From Devosia geojensis (GTDB lineage Bacteria > Pseudomonadota > Alphaproteobacteria > Rhizobiales > Devosiaceae), in the NCBI RefSeq assembly GCF_000969415.1, contig NZ_JZEX01000110.1, positions 1 through 43,605 of the forward strand: a stretch of DNA of 43,605 nt, read 5' to 3'. Below the pieces are notes generated by a model. That model was not told the origin of the DNA, did no database searches, and saw only the letters and a list, made by a program, of their open reading frames with translations. Made by a program: the position numbers and the translations under genes. Shown here piece after piece: positions 26,954 to 34,629 of the stretch (within the stretch, counting starts at the first letter, position 1; every line of letters begins with the position of its first letter).

Positions 26954-27069
26954 ACCCCCCTCCCGTCCTCCCCCGCAAGGGGGGAGGTGCACTCCGGTGT
27001 TCGGGACGGGATAGTGCCATGAGCACTATGCCACACCTCCCCCCTTGCGGGGGAGGACGGGAGGGGGGT
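26954..27069. repeat. long perfect inverted repeat, type A, copy 4
   Basis: Arms at 26954-26989 and 27034-27069 are perfectly complementary over 36 bases. The 44-base centre contains another perfect hairpin, ATAGTGC (27011-27017) with GCACTAT (27023-27029). The element lies between the binding-protein and permease genes of a single apparent operon. Such a hairpin in the mRNA would be very stable and could protect the upstream binding-protein message or partly terminate transcription. Confidence 0.88.
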
Positions 27070-27147
27070 CTGCCGAACCATCGCGGCCTCCATCAGCCAG
27101 TAGTCGGACGCCGCCCGGCGCCGGAGCGTCGGGCGGCGGGGAGGAAC

Positions 27148-28425
27148 CTATTCGACCGGGCACGGCCCTTCGGACGGCTCGTCGGGAATCCAGCACGGCG
27201 CGTTGGCCTGTTCCATCAGGCTGGCCAGCGCGTTCCCCTGCTCGTCGAGCACGGCGCGCACGTCCTGATTGGCGAGGACGATACGCTCGAAGGTGTCGGT
27301 ATAGACCTGGTTGAACTGGCCACCGAGATCGCCGAGTCCTACCGGCAGCAGTGCCGGCAGCGCGTCTTCGCCGCCCGTCATGGTGGAGATCGCTTCGCCC
27401 AGCGCCTGGGCCGAGGGCGGCAGGTCGTCGGGCAGCGGAGCGTCGGTGACGGGATAGAAATTGGTGGCGAGGAGCGTCGCGACCTGCGTTTCCGGCTGCA
27501 TCATATAGGCAACGAGGGCCTTCGACTGCTCGATGTCCGGCGCACCCTGCGGCACGGCGATCCCCGCGAGCACCGGCATGAAGCCGCGGCCGGCCGGGCC
27601 CGAAGGCGCCGGGAAGGCGACGAAGTCGTCCGGACGCTGGTTGAAGGCGTCGGCGAGCCGGGCCACGTGGTCGAAGGCCACCCAGACGTCGCCGTTCAGC
27701 AGCTGTTCCTGCATGAAGGCATAGTTGGTCGAGGCGGGATTGGTGTACTGCCAAAGCTCCTTGAAGGTGTTCCACGCCGTCTCGGCCTCGGCCGAGCGGA
27801 ACTTCGTGACCGTCGAGCCGGTATAGGACGGCAGCAGGAAGCCCTGGAAGAAGCGGTGCTTCAGACCCTGCGGACCGGCGGGGAAGCCGAACTTGGGCGA
27901 GCCGGTTTCGGTGGCCAGCACTTCCATCCAGTCGACGAGCTGCTCATAGGTCAGAGCGTTGATGTCGGCACCTTCGGGCAGGTATTCGAGCGCCTGCCGA
28001 TTGGCCGCCATCACGTAATTGGCCTGCATCCAGGGAATGTAGAGCTGTTGGTCGGTGCCGAGCTTGCCGAGCTCGAGGAAGGTCTCGTTGACCTCCACCC
28101 CGCCGAGGTCGACGTCCGAAAGATCGGCCCAGCTGTCGGCATAGGTCGAAAGCTCGCCGTGCAACGCACCTACGATGCCTATACTGCCCGAGCCGGCCTC
28201 GAGCTCCGCCTCGAGGCGGGTGACGAACGGGCCGACCTCCTGGGGCTGGAAGTCCACTCCACCCTCGAACCCGGCCAGCACGTTCTCGCGCATGGCCTGC
28301 GTTTCCTCGATGGGCGAGGCCTGGGTCGACCAGAACAGCACCTGCGCAGAAGCGGCGACGGTGGCTGTCGCGGTCATGGCGGCTGCCAGCGCTCCCGCCA
28401 GCAGCAGCCGTGATTGGTTCTTCAT
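27148..28425 (-). CDS. sugar ABC transporter substrate-binding protein
   Basis: This 425-residue periplasmic receptor has a clear signal peptide (MKNQSRLLLAGALAAAMTATATV and following Ala-rich residues, cleavage near ASAQ at residue 28). The mature domain has the extracellular solute-binding family 1 layout: YIPWMQANYVMAANRQALEYLP, LTYEQLVDWMEVLA, and the hinge-region WVAFDHVARLADAF. Its C-terminus ends with two Cys (APCWIPDEPSEGPCPVE), which could form a periplasmic disulfide. The start has an excellent AGGGAGGA ribosome site. It lies 25 bases after the LacI-type gene and delivers substrate to the MalFGK-type importer downstream. Confidence 0.93.
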   Translation of the reverse strand: MKNQSRLLLAGALAAAMTATATVAASAQVLFWSTQASPIEETQAMRENVLAGFEGGVDFQPQEVGPFVTRLEAELEAGSGSIGIVGALHGELSTYADSWADLSDVDLGGVEVNETFLELGKLGTDQQLYIPWMQANYVMAANRQALEYLPEGADINALTYEQLVDWMEVLATETGSPKFGFPAGPQGLKHRFFQGFLLPSYTGSTVTKFRSAEAETAWNTFKELWQYTNPASTNYAFMQEQLLNGDVWVAFDHVARLADAFNQRPDDFVAFPAPSGPAGRGFMPVLAGIAVPQGAPDIEQSKALVAYMMQPETQVATLLATNFYPVTDAPLPDDLPPSAQALGEAISTMTGGEDALPALLPVGLGDLGGQFNQVYTDTFERIVLANQDVRAVLDEQGNALASLMEQANAPCWIPDEPSEGPCPVE

Positions 28426-28450
28426 CTATTCCTCCCTTGGTGTTTTGCGT

Positions 28451-29542
28451 TCACTGCGCTCGGTCCGGCGCGGGCCCGTGGCTTGCGCGCAGGATCAGGT
28501 TGGGCCGGATCAGCCGTGTCATGGGCTGGTCCGGTCGAGTTTCGATGACTTCAACGAGCATGTGCGCGATCTCGCTCGCGCAGGCCCGATTGCCGGAGTC
28601 GAAAGTGGTGAGCCCGGGGGGCGCATAGGCACTGGCGGTGATGTTGTCGAAGCCGACGACGGAGAGATCGCGCGGGATGGAGAGCCCTGCCCTCGCCGCC
28701 TCCTCCATCACCGTCAGCGCGATCTCGTCGAAAAGGCCGATGATCGCAGTCGGACGCGTCTCGGCATGCAGCATGCGGTTTATGGCAGCAACGCTCGCCC
28801 CGCGATCGAAGCGGGGGAAGGACTCGACGTCGAGCCGCACCGCCGGGTCGCCGCGCGCAGCAATGGCCCGGTGCAGACCCGTCTCGCGGTGGTGGCGGAA
28901 GGTCATGGCGTCAGAGATCGTGATGAGCCCGATATGCCGGTGGCCGAGCCCGTAGAGCATCTCGAACGCCTCGGCGAATGCCGTCTCGCCGTCGCTGTCG
29001 AGCCAGTGGTGGCGAGCGCGCGGATCGAGCAGGCGTCCATGGGCAACGAACGGGAAATTGCGGGCTGTGAGATAATCGATCCGCGTGTCGACTTCCGCGA
29101 TGCGGGGCACCACGACCCCGTCGGCGCGCCCACTCTCGACCACGTGCCGCAGCACCGTAAGCTCGTCGCGCCCCTGCGGGACGGTGGCGAGGAACAGGTC
29201 CATCCCATGCGAAACCAATCCCTCGCCGAGGCCGGTGATGAACTCGCCGAGATAGGAGTCCGCGAAATTGAGCCCGCGGATGGGCATGACGAAGCCGGCA
29301 AAGCCGCTGCGTCCCAGCACGAGATGGCGGGCGGCCTGGTTGGGCACGTAGCCGAGTTCGCGCGCCGCCTCGGCCACGCGCTGACGGGTTTTGAGAGCGA
29401 TCTGCTCGTGCCCGGCAAGCGCGCGCGAAACGGTCGTGATCGACACGTCCAGCCGCTCGGCAAGCTCCTTGAGCGTCTTTGCCCGTTGAGAAACCAGAAT
29501 CGCCTCCCCGCGATTTGAACGTTTGCAATCGCTGATTTTCAT
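28451..29542 (-). CDS. LacI-family transcriptional regulator
   Basis: This 363-residue regulator has an N-terminal LacI helix-turn-helix (KTLKELAERLDVSITTVSRALAGHEQIALKTRQRVAEAARELGYVPNQAARHLV, with the hinge helix) and a periplasmic-binding-like effector domain. The effector domain includes IIGLFDEIALTVMEEAARAGLSIPRDLSVVGFDN. About 20 residues precede the helix-turn-helix, more than usual, but no alternative ATG, GTG or TTG is present, so the ATG at 29542 is kept. It heads the importer/hydrolase operon, and LacI-type operators flank and overlap its start, implying autoregulation. The inducer is presumably the transported sugar or its product. Confidence 0.92.
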   Translation of the reverse strand: MKISDCKRSNRGEAILVSQRAKTLKELAERLDVSITTVSRALAGHEQIALKTRQRVAEAARELGYVPNQAARHLVLGRSGFAGFVMPIRGLNFADSYLGEFITGLGEGLVSHGMDLFLATVPQGRDELTVLRHVVESGRADGVVVPRIAEVDTRIDYLTARNFPFVAHGRLLDPRARHHWLDSDGETAFAEAFEMLYGLGHRHIGLITISDAMTFRHHRETGLHRAIAARGDPAVRLDVESFPRFDRGASVAAINRMLHAETRPTAIIGLFDEIALTVMEEAARAGLSIPRDLSVVGFDNITASAYAPPGLTTFDSGNRACASEIAHMLVEVIETRPDQPMTRLIRPNLILRASHGPAPDRAQ

Positions 29543-29558
29543 TTTGCAAACGCTTTAA
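29514..29558. promoter_or_regulatory. paired LacI-type operators at the regulator start
   Basis: TGCAAACGCTTTAA at 29545-29558 matches the LacI-family consensus TGNAANCGNTTNCA at all but one defined position. A second, weaker site lies inverted at 29514-29527 within the first codons. Together the cores form CGTTTGCAA (29520-29528) and TTGCAAACG (29544-29552), perfect 9-base inverted arms. Binding would repress the whole minus-strand operon. Confidence 0.65.
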
Positions 29559-29656
29559 ATTCGTCTCACGGGTTTGCGGGGATGTCAACCGCAGGACGTC
29601 TGATTGTGAAAAACCCGAGTTCTGGGATAGGGGGCGGCGAGTGCTGGATGGTCGCC

Positions 29657-29686
29657 GTTGATTCAATCAACAAATCTGATACAGAT
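29657..29686. promoter_or_regulatory. palindromes upstream of the winged-helix/beta-domain regulator
   Basis: Two adjacent palindromes are present: GTTGATT-C-AATCAAC (29657-29671, perfect) and ATCTG-ATA-CAGAT (29674-29686, perfect). They lie 36 bases before the ATG at 29722. Related sequences recur upstream of the arabinofuranosidase gene (CTGATACAAATCAG and GTTGATT), which suggests a common regulator. Confidence 0.5.
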
Positions 29687-29721
29687 GATGGCGTCTTTGC
29701 TTTCAGCCGAAACCATTTGCC

Positions 29722-30651
29722 ATGAGCCGCAATTTTCTGGTTGTCGACCCCGAGGAGGGCATCGAGGTCCTCAAGGGGCTCGCCTCGACGATCCGCGTGA
29801 AGATTCTCAAGCTTTTGCATGTCGAAGGGCCGATGAACGGCAACGAGATCGCCGAGCGGCTGGAGCTGCCGCAATCGACGGTCTCGACCAACATCCAGAT
29901 CCTCGAGGGCGCCGGGCTCATCCGCACCGAGACGCAGAAGGCGCGCAAGGGCAACCAGAAGATCTGCCACTCGACGTTCGACGAGGTACTGGTGATGTTC
30001 AAGGAGGACATCACCCCTCTGCACGCCAATACCGTCGAGGTGGCGATGCCGCTGGGTCTCTATACCAGTTGCCAGGTCTCGGCGCCCTGCGGGCTCTGTT
30101 CGAGCGAGGGCATCATCGGACTCCTCGACGTGCCGGATACCTTCCTCGATCCGGAGCGGATGAAGGCCGGGCTCATCTGGTTCACGCGCGGATACGTGGA
30201 ATACCAATTTCCCAACAACGCCAAGCTTTCGCAGAACAAGATCGACTCCATCGAGGTCTCGCTCGAGCTCTCCTCGGAAGTGCCGGGCACCTCGGCCGAC
30301 TGGCCGTCCGACATCACGCTCTCGGTGAACGGCACCGAGATCGGCACGTGGACGTCGCCGGGCGATTTCGGCGACAAGCGCGGCGTCTACACGCCCTCCT
30401 GGTGGAAGCTCAAGGGCAGCCAGTACGGCAAGCTCAAGGGCTGGCGGGTGACCGAGAACGGCACCTACGTCGACGGGCTCAAGATTTCGCCGGTCTCCCT
30501 CAAGGATCTCGACCTCGAGAACCATCACTCGATCCGCCTGCGCATTGCGGTCAAGGAAGACGCCAAGCATCCGGGCGGCCTCAATATTTTCGGGCGCGGC
30601 TTCGGAAACTACGACCAGGATATCGTGCTACGCCTGACGACGGCGCGCTAG
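29722..30651 (+). CDS. ArsR-like winged-helix regulator fused to a large beta-rich domain
   Basis: This 309-residue protein starts with a winged helix (about residues 12-75: GIEVLKGLASTIRVKILKLLHVEGPMNGNEIAERLELPQSTVSTNIQILEGAGLI). A long C-terminal region (about 85-309) is rich in predicted beta strands, Trp and Gly, as in IEVSLELSSEVPGTSADWPSDITLSVNGTEIGTW and SIRLRIAVKEDAKHPGGLNIFG. That resembles a jelly-roll or carbohydrate-binding fold. The linker carries C-x5-C-x2-C (SCQVSAPCGLCSS), possibly a metal site or redox switch. It lies directly upstream of the GH51 gene, so a role as sugar-sensing regulator of arabinoside use is likely but inferred. The ATG at 29722 lacks a strong ribosome site. 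Confidence 0.75.
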   Translation: MSRNFLVVDPEEGIEVLKGLASTIRVKILKLLHVEGPMNGNEIAERLELPQSTVSTNIQILEGAGLIRTETQKARKGNQKICHSTFDEVLVMFKEDITPLHANTVEVAMPLGLYTSCQVSAPCGLCSSEGIIGLLDVPDTFLDPERMKAGLIWFTRGYVEYQFPNNAKLSQNKIDSIEVSLELSSEVPGTSADWPSDITLSVNGTEIGTWTSPGDFGDKRGVYTPSWWKLKGSQYGKLKGWRVTENGTYVDGLKISPVSLKDLDLENHHSIRLRIAVKEDAKHPGGLNIFGRGFGNYDQDIVLRLTTAR

Positions 30652-30733
30652 GAAGTCCGCCGCGCCTCTGCCTGCTTTTTATCCCGCATCCCCTCTTGCG
30701 CGCGCCTGCGCATGTCATGTACAACCGCGAACA

Positions 30734-30747
30734 CTGATACAAATCAG
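30734..30747. promoter_or_regulatory. palindrome upstream of the arabinofuranosidase gene
   Basis: CTGAT-ACAA-ATCAG is a perfect 5-4-5 dyad located 26 bases before the ATG. A nearby GTTGATT (30756-30762) also matches an arm of the palindrome found before the upstream regulator gene. The rest of the gap 30652-30733 shows no other feature. Confidence 0.5.
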
Positions 30748-30773
30748 AATATCGGGTTGATTGGAGGAGACGG

Positions 30774-32285
30774 ATGAAAGCGACCGTAACGGCCCATAAG
30801 GACTACACGATCTCAAAGATCGACGACCGCGTCTACGGGGCGTTCCTGGAGCACCTCGGCCGCGCCATCTACGAGGGCATCTATGAGCCCGATCACCCGA
30901 CCGCCGACGAGAACGGCATGCGCGGGGACGTCGCCAAGCTGGTTAAGGACCTCAATGTACCAGTGGTTCGCTACCCTGGGGGTAACTTTGTTTCCGCCTA
31001 CAACTGGGAGGACGGCATCGGACCCAAGGAAGAGCGGCCGGTGCGGCTGGACCTCGCCTGGCACACCTCGGAAAGCAACGCGGTCGGTATCCACGAATTC
31101 GCCGACTGGTGCGCGACGGTTGGAACCGAGATGATGCTGGCGGTGAACCTCGGCTCGCGCGGCGTCGACGAGGCCCGCAACTTCCTCGAATACGTCAACC
31201 ATCCCGGCGGCTCCTATTGGAGCGACCTGCGCATCAAGAACGGGCGCAAAGAGCCGTGGAACGTCAAGATGTGGTGCCTCGGCAACGAAATGGACGGCCC
31301 CTGGCAGGTCGGCCACAAGGACGCAACGGAATACGGCAAGCTGGCAGCCAACACGGCCCGCGCCATGCGCATGTTCGACAAGTCGCTCGAGCTGATCGTG
31401 TGCGGCTCGTCCAACTCGGACATGGCCAGCTATCCCGACTGGGAACGCATCGTGCTCGAGCACACCTATGATCACGTCGATCACATCAGCCTGCACATGT
31501 ATTTCGGCAACCGCGACGACAACACGCCGAACTATCTCGGCCTCAGCCACAAGCTCGACCGCTATATCGAGACGGTGGCCGCCACCATCAAGCAGGTGAA
31601 GGCCAAGAAGAAGTCGAAGCGCGACGTCTATATCTCGTTCGACGAGTGGAACGTCTGGTATCACTCGAACAAGCAGGACCGGAAGATCCTCGACGGCAAT
31701 GACGGCTGGCCACATGCGCCCGGATTGCTGGAGGACATCTACAACTTCGAAGACGTGCTGATGGTGGGGCTGATCCTCAACACCTTCATCCGCCGCTCGG
31801 ACGTTGTGAAGATCGCCTGCATCGCGCAGCTGGTGAACGTCATCGCCCCGATCATGACGGAAAAGGGCGGCCCCGCCTGGGCGCAGACGATCTACTATCC
31901 GTACTACTTCGCGTCGGTCTACGGCCGCGGCACGGCGTTGCAGCTCCTCACCAGCTCGCCGGGCTACGAGACGACGCACGAGGCCGAGACCCCCTATGTC
32001 GACGTTTCGGGCGTTCACAACGAAGACGAAGGGACGCTGACGTTCTTCCTCGTCAACCGGCATGCGAGCGAAAGCATCGAGACGGAAGTGAGCCTCGAAG
32101 GATTCAGCAACGGCACGGTCCTCGACCACCAGGTGATGACGCACCCGGATCTCAAGGCCGTCAACACGGCCAAGAACCAGCAGGAAGTGGCGCCGCGCAA
32201 GGGCGACGGGGCCAAGCTTGCGGACGGCAAGCTGACCGTCTCCCTGCCCCCTTATTCCTATCAGATGGTGCGCATCAAACTTTGA
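30774..32285 (+). CDS. abfA: GH51 alpha-L-arabinofuranosidase
   Basis: This 503-residue enzyme releases terminal L-arabinofuranose from arabinan, arabinoxylan or arabino-oligosaccharides. It has the GH51 layout: IDDRVYGAFLEHLGRAIYEGIYEP at the N-terminus, VRYPGGNFVSAYNWEDGIGP, the acid/base Glu172 in CLGNEMDGPW and the nucleophile Glu291 in SFDEWNVWY, then the C-terminal beta domain ending PPYSYQMVRIKL. There is no signal peptide, so it acts on imported oligosaccharides. A strong TTGGAGGAG ribosome site precedes the ATG. The downstream Dpp-type importer probably supplies its substrate, and the winged-helix protein upstream may regulate it. Confidence 0.96.
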   Translation: MKATVTAHKDYTISKIDDRVYGAFLEHLGRAIYEGIYEPDHPTADENGMRGDVAKLVKDLNVPVVRYPGGNFVSAYNWEDGIGPKEERPVRLDLAWHTSESNAVGIHEFADWCATVGTEMMLAVNLGSRGVDEARNFLEYVNHPGGSYWSDLRIKNGRKEPWNVKMWCLGNEMDGPWQVGHKDATEYGKLAANTARAMRMFDKSLELIVCGSSNSDMASYPDWERIVLEHTYDHVDHISLHMYFGNRDDNTPNYLGLSHKLDRYIETVAATIKQVKAKKKSKRDVYISFDEWNVWYHSNKQDRKILDGNDGWPHAPGLLEDIYNFEDVLMVGLILNTFIRRSDVVKIACIAQLVNVIAPIMTEKGGPAWAQTIYYPYYFASVYGRGTALQLLTSSPGYETTHEAETPYVDVSGVHNEDEGTLTFFLVNRHASESIETEVSLEGFSNGTVLDHQVMTHPDLKAVNTAKNQQEVAPRKGDGAKLADGKLTVSLPPYSYQMVRIKL

Positions 32286-32340
32286 TCCACGGGGGTGTAA
32301 AATACCCCTCCAGATTCAATAGAATTTGAAGTTCTGCGCG

Positions 32341-32370
32341 CGGGCGCACTCCAAATCCGGAGTGCGCCCG
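32341..32370 (+). terminator. Rho-independent terminator after the arabinofuranosidase gene
   Basis: A perfect 12-bp stem (CGGGCGCACTCC at 32341-32352 with its complement at 32359-32370), a 6-base loop and the following TTTGCTTTCT form a typical intrinsic terminator. It separates abfA transcription from the downstream transport operon. Confidence 0.85.
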
Positions 32371-32414
32371 TTTGCTTTCTATATCATGTTTTCGGGTTCG
32401 CATCATAATGTGCG

Positions 32415-32442
32415 TTGACAAGTTTGCGTCCTTGGATAGCAT
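32415..32442 (+). promoter_or_regulatory. candidate sigma-70 type promoter of the Dpp-type importer
   Basis: TTGACA (32415-32420, perfect -35) is followed after 16 bases by TAGCAT (32437-32442, 4 of 6 matches to TATAAT). It lies after the terminator and about 65 bases before the binding-protein start, so it plausibly drives the five-gene importer operon independently of abfA. Confidence 0.55.
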
Positions 32443-32508
32443 GTCCGGCGAGGTGCTGGAGGGCACTTCGCAGACGGGGCAACCAAGTCCCGACAAGGGA
32501 GGACATTG

Positions 32509-34437
32509 ATGGATAGACGCAGTTTTCTGATCGGCACCACGGCTATCGGCGCGCTGATGGCCGCCGGCAACGGCCTGGCGTTCGCCCAGGACGCCGCCGA
32601 GGGCTCCGCGCCGGACCTGGCGCAGTTCCCGCGCAACGAAACCGTGATCGTGCACAACCCCGAAGGAATCATCCGCAATCCGGCCTGGTTCAACCTGTGG
32701 GTCGTGGGCGGCGGCGGCGGCACCAGCAACGGCCTGCACCAGCTGACGACCGATACGCTCTGGCTCATCGACCCGGACGCGGGCGTCGAGGGCGCGAGCG
32801 AGAACGCCGTCTACAACTCGCTGGCGGACGGCCCCTGGCAATACAACGACGACTTCACCGAGATGACGGTGAAGCTCAAGCAGGGCATCGCCTGGAGCGA
32901 CGGCGTCGACTTCACGGCGGACGACGTGGTCTACACCGTCGAGAAGCAGAAGGCGACGCCGGGCATGCCCTTCAACGGCGCCTTCTCGACGCAGGTGGCG
33001 TCGGTCGAGGCGACCGACCCCTATACCGTCCACTTCACGCTCAACGCGCCGAATTCGCGCTTCCATACGCTTTTCTCGGTGCGCTGGACCGGCGCCTGGA
33101 TCATGCCCAAACACGTCTTCGAGAACGTCGAGGACATCACCAGCTTCCCCAACAACCCCCCGGTCAGCCTGGGACCCTATACGCTCCATTCGTTCGATCC
33201 GAACGGCACCTGGTACATCTGGGAAAAGCGCCCGGACTGGGAGAAGACGGCACTGGGCATGGTGGGTGAGCCCAAGCCTCGCTTCATCATCTACCGGAAC
33301 AACATCACCACCGACAACCGCCTCATCGAGATGCGCAACGGCAATCTCGACATGGTGCACGACCTGACGCCGGAAGGCACGTTCTCGATCGTCCAGCAGG
33401 ACAGCCAGGTGCAGGGCTGGTTCCCGGGCTTCCCCTACGCGCACCCGGACCCCACGCTGGTGATGGCGATCTTCAACCATCAGAACCCAAAGTTCCAGGA
33501 TAAGCGCGTCCGATGGGCCCTGGCGCTGATGCTCGACGCCCGGGCCATGTCGATGGCGTCCTACCGTGGCGCGGCGACCCTTTCGGCCATCTCCGTGCCC
33601 CCGACCGGCACACATCCGCGCGACTATCATGGTCCGCTCCAGGACTTCCTCATCAACTACGAAGTCGATACCGGCACCCGCAAGGTGAAGCCGTACGATC
33701 CGACCATCGGCATCCAGATCGCCGACATGGTGCGGCCGCAGTTCGGAGAGTCCGTGCCAACCGATGAGGCGGCCATCCGCAACGCCTTCGGCTATGGCTG
33801 GTGGAAGCAGGACATCGCGGCGGCCGAGGAACTGCTCACCGCCGCCGGCTTCACCAAGAACGGCAACCAGTGGATGATGCCCGACGGGCAGCCCTTCTCC
33901 TTCAGCGTCATGGTTCCGCAGGAAGGCGTGGTCAATCGCCTGGGCACCATCATCGCGCAGACCTGGACGCAGAACGGCGTGCAGGCGACCGCGGAAGTGG
34001 CCACGGACAGCTGGGACCGTCAGCGCGTCGGCAATTATGAGTGCAACATCGCCTGGGCGGTGGAAACCTGGGGCGGCCATCCGGACCTCAGCTTCTTCCT
34101 CGACAGCTATCACTCGTCCTACGTGGTCGAACCGGGCCAGTCCCAGCCCGACCGTAACTGGATGCGCTGGAGGGATCCGCGGCTCGACGAGATCATCGAG
34201 AAGATCCGCGGCATCGACTTCAACGATCCCCTGGGCATCGAGTACGGCCACGAGTTCGTCAAGCTGCACTTGGAAGAGATGCCGAACATTCCGATCATGG
34301 CGTACAACGTGTTCTCGATCCAGTCGAACCGGTTCTGGACGGGCTGGCCGAACGCGGAAAGGCCCTACGCCAATCCGGTGACCAACTGGTCGAACGGGCG
34401 TTACATCTTCACGCAGATCACGCCCGTCACCGCCTAA
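32509..34437 (+). CDS. Dpp/Opp-type (family 5) ABC transporter substrate-binding protein
   Basis: This 642-residue periplasmic receptor belongs to solute-binding family 5. It begins MDRRSFLIGTTAIGALMAAGNGLAFAQ, a signal peptide with a weak Tat-like RR motif and probable cleavage after AFA. Family landmarks are LADGPWQYNDDFTEMTVKLKQGIAWSDGVDFTADDVVYTVE, KRPDWEK and VRWALALMLD. The ATG at 32509 follows GGGAGGA at good spacing; a TTG immediately before is a less likely start. Many family 5 proteins bind peptides, but several import oligosaccharides, and next to abfA an arabino-oligosaccharide is the favoured guess. The protein is longer than a typical DppA (about 500 residues), like sugar-binding members of the family. 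Confidence 0.9.
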   Translation: MDRRSFLIGTTAIGALMAAGNGLAFAQDAAEGSAPDLAQFPRNETVIVHNPEGIIRNPAWFNLWVVGGGGGTSNGLHQLTTDTLWLIDPDAGVEGASENAVYNSLADGPWQYNDDFTEMTVKLKQGIAWSDGVDFTADDVVYTVEKQKATPGMPFNGAFSTQVASVEATDPYTVHFTLNAPNSRFHTLFSVRWTGAWIMPKHVFENVEDITSFPNNPPVSLGPYTLHSFDPNGTWYIWEKRPDWEKTALGMVGEPKPRFIIYRNNITTDNRLIEMRNGNLDMVHDLTPEGTFSIVQQDSQVQGWFPGFPYAHPDPTLVMAIFNHQNPKFQDKRVRWALALMLDARAMSMASYRGAATLSAISVPPTGTHPRDYHGPLQDFLINYEVDTGTRKVKPYDPTIGIQIADMVRPQFGESVPTDEAAIRNAFGYGWWKQDIAAAEELLTAAGFTKNGNQWMMPDGQPFSFSVMVPQEGVVNRLGTIIAQTWTQNGVQATAEVATDSWDRQRVGNYECNIAWAVETWGGHPDLSFFLDSYHSSYVVEPGQSQPDRNWMRWRDPRLDEIIEKIRGIDFNDPLGIEYGHEFVKLHLEEMPNIPIMAYNVFSIQSNRFWTGWPNAERPYANPVTNWSNGRYIFTQITPVTA

Positions 34438-34498
34438 GCATCCCTCCCCGGTGGTCCGGCCTACGGGCCGGGCCGCACGGGAATGGAACGTCGGTTCG

Positions 34499-34543
34499 CC
34501 CCTCTTGCTGAGAGGGGATCGGCCGGGAGGGTTCCGGTAACCC
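34499..34543 (+). other. hairpin pair between binding-protein and permease genes
   Basis: CCCCTCT-TGCTG-AGAGGGG (34499-34517) and GGGTT-CCGGT-AACCC (34529-34543) form two small hairpins in the 192-base gap, the second followed by a pyrimidine-rich run. Such structures often stabilise the binding-protein mRNA or partly stop transcription so that permeases are made in lower amounts. Confidence 0.5.
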
Positions 34544-34629
34544 GCCCCCTTTGTCCGTTTCGCCGGCCACGAACTGACGGCCTGGAAAAGAAACTCCAGC
34601 CACGATGCTGGATCGGTTGAGGAGTCCGA

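Noticed and set aside
29566..30570. 334-codon minus-strand frame opposite the winged-helix regulator
   Set aside because: The plus-strand frame has a clear helix-turn-helix and conserved layout; the antisense frame has no recognisable feature.
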